Shown in pieces: positions 9,172-16,400 of a stretch of DNA of 64,000 bases. The notes beneath the pieces are model-generated. The model was not told the DNA's origin and searched no databases. It saw only the letters and a program-made list of their open reading frames with translations. Position 1 is the stretch's first letter; the number at the start of each line of letters is the position of its first letter. The stretch is from Nocardia altamirensis NBRC 108246. Its GTDB lineage: Bacteria; Actinomycetota; Actinomycetes; Mycobacteriales; Mycobacteriaceae. The stretch is taken from the NCBI RefSeq assembly GCF_001612685.1, contig NZ_BDAY01000040.1, positions 1 through 64,000 of the forward strand. The letters are read 5' to 3'. Position numbers and translations under genes: made by a program.

Positions 9172-10589
9172 CGCGTCACCTCGGTATGGACCACCGGGCA
9201 GCCCGCCACCGACGCGGCAGGCGCGGCCACAGTTCCGCTGCCCGCCCGCCGGTTTCGAACGCGAACGAGCACCGGACCCGGCGTGTTGGAGATCTCGGGG
9301 TGCTCACGCACCCGCAGACCATTGACCAGTTCGATATCGAAGCGGGACAACAGCATTGACAAGCCGACCCGCACCTCGGTCAGCGACAGGTGCTGACCGA
9401 CACACAGATGCGGTCCCCAGCCGAACGGGAAGTAGTGCAACGCGGGCCTGGCGCGCACCGCATCGGGAGTGAACCGATCCGGGTCGAAACGCAGCGGCGC
9501 AGACCAGAATGCGGGCAGCCGGTGATTCACGAACGGGCTGATCACGATCAACGCGCCCTTGCCGAGGTCGAAGCTGTCGAACGAATCGGGGGCGAGCGAC
9601 GTGCGGCTGAACGCCCACGCGGGCGGGTGCAGTCGCATGCTCTCATCGATCGCACGGCCGGTCAGCTCGAGCAGCCCGACGCTCGCCGCATCGGGTGCGC
9701 CGCCGCCGAGCCTGCCGTCGACCTCGTCGACGACATCACGCAATACCGCGCTGTTGCGGCACAATTCGTAGATCGTCCAGGCGAGCGCACCTCCGGTGGT
9801 CTCGTGCCCGGCGAGCAGGAAGGTCAGCACCTCGTGGCGCAGCTGCTGCTCGTCCATGGCGTGACCGTCGTCGTCACGGGCGGCGAGCAAGCGGCTCAAC
9901 AGATCTCCCTGCGCGTCCTCGCCGGTGCGGTGCGCCGCGATGACGTCGTCGACGACCTGATGCAGCCGCGCGAGAATCTTGCGGAACCGGCGGTTGGCCG
10001 GGGTCGGCACCGAAGGCGGCAGCGGCACCGGGGAAGCCATGTTCCGCATCACCCAGTCGACGCCGTCGCGCACGTCCTCCTCGATCCGCGGCATCAGGCC
10101 TGCCACGTCGGCGCCCATCACCGCACGGCAGACCACATCCGCCGCGAAACCCATCACCACGGGCACCAGGTCGAACACCTCGCCGGTGTCCGCGTGCGTG
10201 GCGACCTTGGCCAGCATGCGATCGGCGCACGCCACCATCAGCGGCACCTCGTCGGTGACGTGTTTGCGCCCGAACGCCGGTTTGATCAACGCGCGCTGCC
10301 GGTGCCACAGCGGCCCGTCGCTGGTGAGCAGGCCTGGACCGAGCAGATGGTCGAGGCTGCGATAGCTGATGCCCTTGGTATAGGCGTCGACGTTGGTCAC
10401 CATCACCTGGCGGATATGCGCCGGATCGACCAGCAGGTGCAGCTGCTCGTAGACCAGGCGCAGGCGGACGCTGCCCCCGAAGGCGTTGGCCTGCTCGTAG
10501 AACAGGGTCAGCGGATCGCGGCGATAGTCGAGGTACGCGCCGAGCGGATTCCGGAAGGCCGGGCCTGCCAGCCTGCGTGTCGCGGTCAT
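9168..10589 (-). CDS. cytochrome P450
   Basis: A 473-residue P450. The I-helix motif AGHETT, the K-helix ESMRLHPP and the heme loop FPFGWGPHLCVGQ with axial cysteine C396 are all present. It lacks an N-terminal membrane anchor, so it should be cytosolic and use separate redox partners; none is encoded nearby. Within this operon a lipid-chain hydroxylation or a later tailoring step is plausible. The ATG at 10589 overlaps the FAAL stop as ATGA; the reading frame is open further upstream but only as antisense noise inside the FAAL gene. Confidence 0.95.
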   Translation of the reverse strand: MTATRRLAGPAFRNPLGAYLDYRRDPLTLFYEQANAFGGSVRLRLVYEQLHLLVDPAHIRQVMVTNVDAYTKGISYRSLDHLLGPGLLTSDGPLWHRQRALIKPAFGRKHVTDEVPLMVACADRMLAKVATHADTGEVFDLVPVVMGFAADVVCRAVMGADVAGLMPRIEEDVRDGVDWVMRNMASPVPLPPSVPTPANRRFRKILARLHQVVDDVIAAHRTGEDAQGDLLSRLLAARDDDGHAMDEQQLRHEVLTFLLAGHETTGGALAWTIYELCRNSAVLRDVVDEVDGRLGGGAPDAASVGLLELTGRAIDESMRLHPPAWAFSRTSLAPDSFDSFDLGKGALIVISPFVNHRLPAFWSAPLRFDPDRFTPDAVRARPALHYFPFGWGPHLCVGQHLSLTEVRVGLSMLLSRFDIELVNGLRVREHPEISNTPGPVLVRVRNRRAGSGTVAAPAASVAGCPVVHTEVTR

Positions 10590-12298
10590 CGGGCACCGAC
10601 GCTTGCCGTGACGAGTGTGGAGTCGTGCAGGAAGCGCCGATAGGCCTCCGCGCGTTGCACTTTCCCGCTCGTGGTCTTCGGGATGCTGCGCTTGGGCACC
10701 AGTGCGATCCCCGCGGCCAGCACTCCGGTGCGCACGCTCACCGCGGCCCGGATGGCCCGGCGCAGCTGATCGTGCTCTGCCGCGTCGACCTCGGTCTCCA
10801 CGATCAGGTGCAGCGCCTCGGAGTCGGTGCCTGGTCCGCGATGGCCGCAGGCGACCACGCCGCCGGTTCGGACGCCAGGCACGGCTTCCGCGGCCTTCTC
10901 GAAGTCGGCGGGGAAATAGTTCGCGCCTCTGATGATGATCAGGTCCTTGTGTCGTCCGGTGACCCGGAGATGCCCGTCGCGCAGATAGCCCAGATCCCCG
11001 GTCTGCCACCAGCCGTCGGCGTCGGTCGCCGCGGCGGTCTCGGCGGGCATGGCGAAATAGCCTGCGGTGCGCGACGGCCCGCGAAACTGTATGTGCCCCA
11101 GCTGGTTCTCGCCGATCGGGTTGCCCTGTGCGTCCACGATCCGCAGCTCGGTGCCCGAGACCGGCGGCCCGCAGTCGACGATGTGCAGCGCGTCGGGATC
11201 GTCGTCGGCGACATCGACGACGTCACCGTCCAACGCCAGCGGGGTACGCCCGATCGCGTCGTGCGCGAACGGCGCGCGCGGGCCTGCCACGGTGATGGCG
11301 AGCGCGCCCTCGGCCATGCCGTAGCAGGGCACGAGCGCGTCGGCGGGTAGCCCCCATCGCCCGAATCGGTCGACGAAACCCCGGACCGTCTCGGGCACAA
11401 TGGGTTCGGCCCCGCAGAACAGGAACCGCCAGGTCGACAGGTCGACGCCGTCGAGGTCCTCGTCACGGATCCTGGCCGCGGCGTAGCCGAACGCGAAATT
11501 CGGTGCCGCGGTGATGGTTCCCCGATATTTCCCGACATTCTGCAGCCACTCGGCCGGTGCCCGCAGGAAGCGGCTCGGCGGCAGCAGCACGGCGGCCGCG
11601 CCGGAGAAGACCGGCGTCAACGAGCCGCCGATCAAGCCCATGTCGTGGTAGAGCGGCAGCCAGCCGACCCAGGTGTCGTCCGGTCCGCAGCCGCAGGCGC
11701 GGGAGATCTGTTCGCAGTTCGCGGCGAGATTTCCGTGCGAGACGAGCACGCCCTTCGGCGTTCCGGTGGAACCGGAGGTGCATTGGATGAACGCCACGTC
11801 CGCCGCGGCGGGCAGCACCGGCGCGCGGGTCGGCGCGTCCGCGCTCGTCGCGCGGCGATGCAGCGCATCGCCATCCAGCACAGTGACATCCCGAATCAGC
11901 GCCGAAAGCGCCTCTGCCACGGCCGGAGTCGTCACGATGGCCGACGGCCGCAGATAGTCCACGAGCCTGGCGAACTTGTCGGCGAACAACTCGAGACTGC
12001 CGAACCCGCCTGGCGTCGCCACCGCGGTGGGTACCGCGCCGAGGAACTGGACGCCGAAGAATGTGGTCAAGAAGCCCGGCGAGGTGGGCAGACAGAGCAG
12101 CACTCGATCACCGTGGCGCACACCGTCCTCGGCAAGCGCGGCGGCGGACCTGCCCGCGGCCGCCGCCAGCGCGGCGTAGGACATCTCCTGTGCGCCAGGC
12201 GCTTCCGCGGCAAAGATCATCCGGGAGGTCGGTGCGGCGCGGTCGAGATAACTGAGCAGTGCGTGCACGATGCTCTCGTGCCGAGGGACCACGGTCAC
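10586..12298 (-). CDS. fatty-acyl-AMP ligase (FAAL) / acyl-ACP synthetase
   Basis: A 570-residue adenylate-forming enzyme. The phosphate loop TSGSTGTPKG, the A5-type YGMAEGAL and the C-terminal catalytic-lysine region with PKTTSGKVQR are intact. The PLYHDMGLIGG motif and the overall length are typical of FAAL enzymes, which activate free fatty acids as acyl-AMP and load them onto an ACP rather than CoA. The ACP gene directly upstream is the obvious partner: its stop overlaps the FAAL GTG start at 12298 as GTGA. It probably provides the acyl-ACP starter for the reductase and oxoamine-synthase modules of the operon. Confidence 0.93.
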   Translation of the reverse strand: MTVVPRHESIVHALLSYLDRAAPTSRMIFAAEAPGAQEMSYAALAAAAGRSAAALAEDGVRHGDRVLLCLPTSPGFLTTFFGVQFLGAVPTAVATPGGFGSLELFADKFARLVDYLRPSAIVTTPAVAEALSALIRDVTVLDGDALHRRATSADAPTRAPVLPAAADVAFIQCTSGSTGTPKGVLVSHGNLAANCEQISRACGCGPDDTWVGWLPLYHDMGLIGGSLTPVFSGAAAVLLPPSRFLRAPAEWLQNVGKYRGTITAAPNFAFGYAAARIRDEDLDGVDLSTWRFLFCGAEPIVPETVRGFVDRFGRWGLPADALVPCYGMAEGALAITVAGPRAPFAHDAIGRTPLALDGDVVDVADDDPDALHIVDCGPPVSGTELRIVDAQGNPIGENQLGHIQFRGPSRTAGYFAMPAETAAATDADGWWQTGDLGYLRDGHLRVTGRHKDLIIIRGANYFPADFEKAAEAVPGVRTGGVVACGHRGPGTDSEALHLIVETEVDAAEHDQLRRAIRAAVSVRTGVLAAGIALVPKRSIPKTTSGKVQRAEAYRRFLHDSTLVTASVGAR

Positions 12299-12573
12299 GA
12301 CAGCTGCTCCCGCACGTAGGCGACGATCTGATCGACCGTGGCCAACTCCGCCGCGACGTCATCGGGAATGGCGATGTCGAACACCTTCTCCAGTTGCACG
12401 GTGAGGTCGATCGCCGTCGGCGAATCGAGCCCGAAGTCGATCAACGGGGTCGTGACGTCGATATCGGCGGCGGACAACCACAGCACCTCGGCGACCACGG
12501 CACGCACCCTGGCTTCGAGGTCGTTGTCGCGCTGGGCGACAGCGGATTCGGCGGGAGACGCGGCATCATTCAT
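12295..12573 (-). CDS. acyl carrier protein
   Basis: A 92-residue carrier protein with the phosphopantetheine attachment motif FGLDSPTAIDL, serine S51. Most ACPs have DSL; DSP is an uncommon variant. Helices before and after the motif and the acidic VFDIAIPDDVA segment fit a stand-alone ACP. It begins at ATG 12573, overlapping the end of the kinase gene by 8 nt, and ends in a GTGA overlap with the FAAL gene, so the two are translated as a pair. It probably receives the fatty acyl chain from the FAAL. Confidence 0.9.
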   Translation of the reverse strand: MNDAASPAESAVAQRDNDLEARVRAVVAEVLWLSAADIDVTTPLIDFGLDSPTAIDLTVQLEKVFDIAIPDDVAAELATVDQIVAYVREQLS

Positions 12574-13420
12574 CGAACAACCGCCCTTCGGTGACGCAGG
12601 TGGACACGGACTCGTCCAGGTCGACACCGTCGCTGGTGTCGATGGTGTGGAACCGCAGCTCGGGGAAGGCCGCGGTGAGCAGGTCGCGCGTGCGCAGGTA
12701 GCCGCCGCGCAAGGTGTCGAGGAACTCGGGCGTCTCGTGCGCCTCCATGACCGCCCCGTTGCTGCGCAGCGCGCAGCGGGCCGCGGCCTGTGCCGGTGGC
12801 ACATCGAGCCACAGCACCGCATCGGGCAACGTGGTGCGGTAACGCGCGCCGAGCGCCGCGACGCTGTCTGCCGTGTCGGCGCCGACTACATCGGCCACCT
12901 CGCCTAGCAGCTCCCACAGCTCGAATTTCTCACCGAGCCTGCGCATTTCGGCCGCATGCCAGGCCGTGATCGCGTCGAGCGCGCCGGGATCGGTGCGGTG
13001 GAGAACCGCGCCGAGCTCGTCGAGCGCGGCCGCTCCGTTGCCGTCGATGCCCGCCAGCAGCAGATAGAACGGCCCGTACACCAGCGTTTCGATGAGCGGA
13101 TGCCGTTCGCATACCAGCACCGCGGGCCGATAAGTGTCGGTGAAGAACCGTTCCACCGGTCCGTACAGCGTCATCTGCAGGTACAGCGCCAGCGCCTTCA
13201 GCTGCAGATTGCCGATCGTGTCCGCGCCGTCGCTCATCGCCTTCAGCTGCCTGGACAGCGTGGCGAGCGGGGCATTGCGGGTGTCGTGGAAGTCCGGACA
13301 GGTGAAGGACTCGAATGTGGTTGTCGGCGGGGCTAATTCGCGCAGGCGCGCCAGCACCGAGGATTTGCCGCAGCCGTCGATGCCGACGACCGCCACCCGG
13401 CGGGTCTTGGTGTCGCTCAC
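12566..13420 (-). CDS. thymidylate kinase-like P-loop kinase
   Basis: A 284-residue P-loop protein with GIDGCGKSS at residues 13-21, and a central CERHPLIE segment resembling the DR(Y/H) region of dTMP kinases. It is longer than housekeeping thymidylate kinases (about 210 residues) and sits in a lipid-type biosynthetic operon, so it more probably phosphorylates a pathway intermediate than dTMP. It is a divergent relative of the C-terminal module of the giant protein encoded just upstream. The GTG at 13420 overlaps the giant gene's stop as GTGA. Confidence 0.83.
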   Translation of the reverse strand: MSDTKTRRVAVVGIDGCGKSSVLARLRELAPPTTTFESFTCPDFHDTRNAPLATLSRQLKAMSDGADTIGNLQLKALALYLQMTLYGPVERFFTDTYRPAVLVCERHPLIETLVYGPFYLLLAGIDGNGAAALDELGAVLHRTDPGALDAITAWHAAEMRRLGEKFELWELLGEVADVVGADTADSVAALGARYRTTLPDAVLWLDVPPAQAAARCALRSNGAVMEAHETPEFLDTLRGGYLRTRDLLTAAFPELRFHTIDTSDGVDLDESVSTCVTEGRLFDE

Positions 13421-16400
13421 CGGTCATCACCTTCCAGCCGGGCCAAGATGTCGGCGGTGATGGTGTCCGCGGGTGCGGTGCCGTCCAGTTCGATCCAGCC
13501 GAACTCCGTGGACAGCGCACCGATGGCCTCGTGTGCCCGCGACTGGAACTCGAGGAACTCCTGCTGGTCGCCGTAGCCGCTCTCGTAATCGCTGCGCTTG
13601 TTCTTGCGCGACAGCGCGTCCTGCGGCGAAATCCCCAGGTGGAAGGTGAGATCGGGCTCCGGGAAGCCGGAGGCGAGTGCGCGGAGCACCGCAGGATCGC
13701 CGCCGTAGGCGACCTCGGTGGCGTAGTACTTGTACCAATAGGCGTTGACCAGCAACACATCCGGCCCGCGGGCGGCCGCCAGATCGAGGGCGAGCTGCAT
13801 GGCGTGGAAGAGGAAGTGTGTCCGCGCGAGCGGGTTGAGCAACTGCAGATACTGGTAGATCTGGCCGGGCCGGTCGAACGGCAGCTTCGACGCGACGCTC
13901 GGATCGAGGAAGGCGTCCCAGATCGTCACCGAGGCCACCGTCTGACCATGCGATTCGAAGGCGGCCGCCAGGCGCGCGACCTGGGTCGTCTTACCGGAAC
14001 CGTCGCCGCCCGCAATACAGATCATCCGCTTGCGCATGGCCAGGGCATCACGCTCGCCTGCGGCGGCGCCGGATCGGACCGGGTCGGTAACGTCGGACAT
14101 CATGGCTCCTGAGTTTTCGAGAGGGAGAACACCGAGCGCGCCGCCGTCGGGCACGCCTGGCAGGGAATCGGATTCGGCCACCTCGGCACCCCCCTGGTCG
14201 ATGACCTCGACCGTGCCCGCACCACCATCCACACGAACGCGCTGCCCCGACCGCAGCACCTGCGTCGCCCCCGCCACGTTGAGCACCGCGGGAATGCCGT
14301 ACTCGCGTCCGATGACGGCGGCGTGCGACAACATGCCGCCGACCTCGGTGACGACGCCGGCGACCAGCCCGAGTGCAGGCGTCCACCCGGGATCGGTGAA
14401 CTGCGTGACCAGAATGTCGCCGGTGCGCAGCTGCCCGATGTCGCGCAGCGAGGTGAGCACGCGGACGGTGCCCTCGACCACGCCCGGACTGCAGCCGAGC
14501 CCGGTCAGTGCCGAGTCGCTGCCCCGCGCGACCGGCACCGCGGTGATGCCTCGCCCGAGCTCGTGCGGCGGGATCAGGTCGCGATAGCCGTCGTACATCG
14601 CCCGCCGATAACGCAGCTGCTCAGCCAGATCCGGTGCGGCGCTGCGGGTTCGAGCCAGCTCGGCCAGTTCGTGCATGGACAGCATGAACACCTCGTCCGG
14701 TGCGGCGAGGCACCCGTCGGCCGCCAGACGCGACCCGGCCTCGACCACATAGGCGCGCACGATCGCGTAGCAGCGTGCCGAGTGATCCCGCATGCGTTCG
14801 CGGGCAATCAGATAGCGCCGCGCGCGCTCGACGTGACGCTCCAGCGCCCTGCTGAATCGCACGCGCGCAGGCAGATCCGACCGCACCGCGCGCCGCAGCG
14901 TCGCGAGCGCGGCATCGAATTTCGCGCGCTGCTCGGCGAGTGCGCGGTCGGGATCGGCGGGTGGTGTCCCGGCCGCGATCATCGACTCGATCATCGACCG
15001 CACCCGCTCAGGCTGTTCCGACCAGCGCGGGCAGGTCAGCTCGAGTTCGGCGTCGGCGTGAAACCCGTGCTCGGCCAGGAACTCCGCCAGCGCGGCGGAC
15101 CACTCCGGCCCGTCGAATCCGGCCGCAACCGCGACGTCGTACAGCGCGAGGATGCCGCGCTGCATCGCCATGTGGCCGATGTCGCCGAGCCCGCCCATCA
15201 GATCGATGGCCACGATGGCCGAGCCGGTGCGCGCCTCGATCTTGTCGAGCAGGCCCTTGAAATCCGTTTGCACGCTGCTGTTGTGGTAGATCGTGGTGAA
15301 GTAGGTGCGCTCGGTGTCGGCGTGGAAGTCGCGCAGGCACGCGACGAGATCGGGATAGAACTCCGCGTCGTCGGTGCGCGGCAGTGCCGCGACCCGCGCA
15401 CGCCAGCGCGGGTAAGTGGCCGCCCATGCCTCGGTGAATCGCTCGACCACGGCGAGTTGTTCGCGGTAGCTCGCGTAGAGCGCCCGCACGATCGGCACCG
15501 CACGCGCCACGGTGACCGGGGTGATCGGCGTGCGCCGCGGGCCCTCGGCACCGTAGTCCTTCGTAACGCCGAGATCGAGGTCGAAATGCTGCTCGTGATA
15601 GCCGGGAACCTTGGTGTAGGAACGCTTTACGGCACCGGCATTCCAGTAGGGCCTGCCGTAGTACATGGCGACCCAGTCCGGCTCGTCCGCGGCGTCGAGC
15701 AAATGCAGACCGACCAGGAACCGCTGCATCGAGTGCTGGAATGCGTTGTCGTACAACGAGAACATCAGCGGCGTGCACACCGTCGCGGCCACACCGCCGT
15801 CACGGAAGTCCGCGTCGGTGAACTGCTCGATGTCGGTCCGCCAGCTCACCGCCGTGATCGCGCGCGATTGCAGCAACCACAGCACGCCGTCGCCGTCGAT
15901 CGCCCACTCCAGGTCCTGCGGGCGACGCCGGTAGGCCTGCACCGCGACCATCAGTCGGGCCAGCTCCGCGATCTCGGCGTCCGAGCATTCGACGTCCTCG
16001 TCGCCATCGATCCGGTCGAGCACCTCGCCATCGCGCAAACGGAGGCGCACCGTTGTCGGCGTGACGTGACCCGAGACCAGGCGCTCGCCGAGGCCGCAGC
16101 AGCATTCGAGCACGGCGTTGTCCTCGATGCCGGACAGCGGGTCGATGGTGAACGCCACGCCCGCGGTGCGGGCCGGAATCAGCCGCTGCACGAGCACCGC
16201 CACCCGAGCCGCCGACGGGTCGAAGCCCGCGCGGGCGAGATAGGCACGGACCCTGTCGCTTTCGGCGGAATGCCGGCAGTCGACGATGCGGCGGCGCAGC
16301 GTGTCCACGTCGCCGACGTCGAGATAGGTCTGATAGAGCCCGGCGAAGCTCGCGTCGTCCAGGTCCTCGAGCACGCCGCTGGATCGCACGGCGACCGGGA

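Noticed and set aside
12566..13420. Housekeeping thymidylate kinase (tmk)
   Set aside because: Too long and embedded in a biosynthetic operon beside a related fused module.
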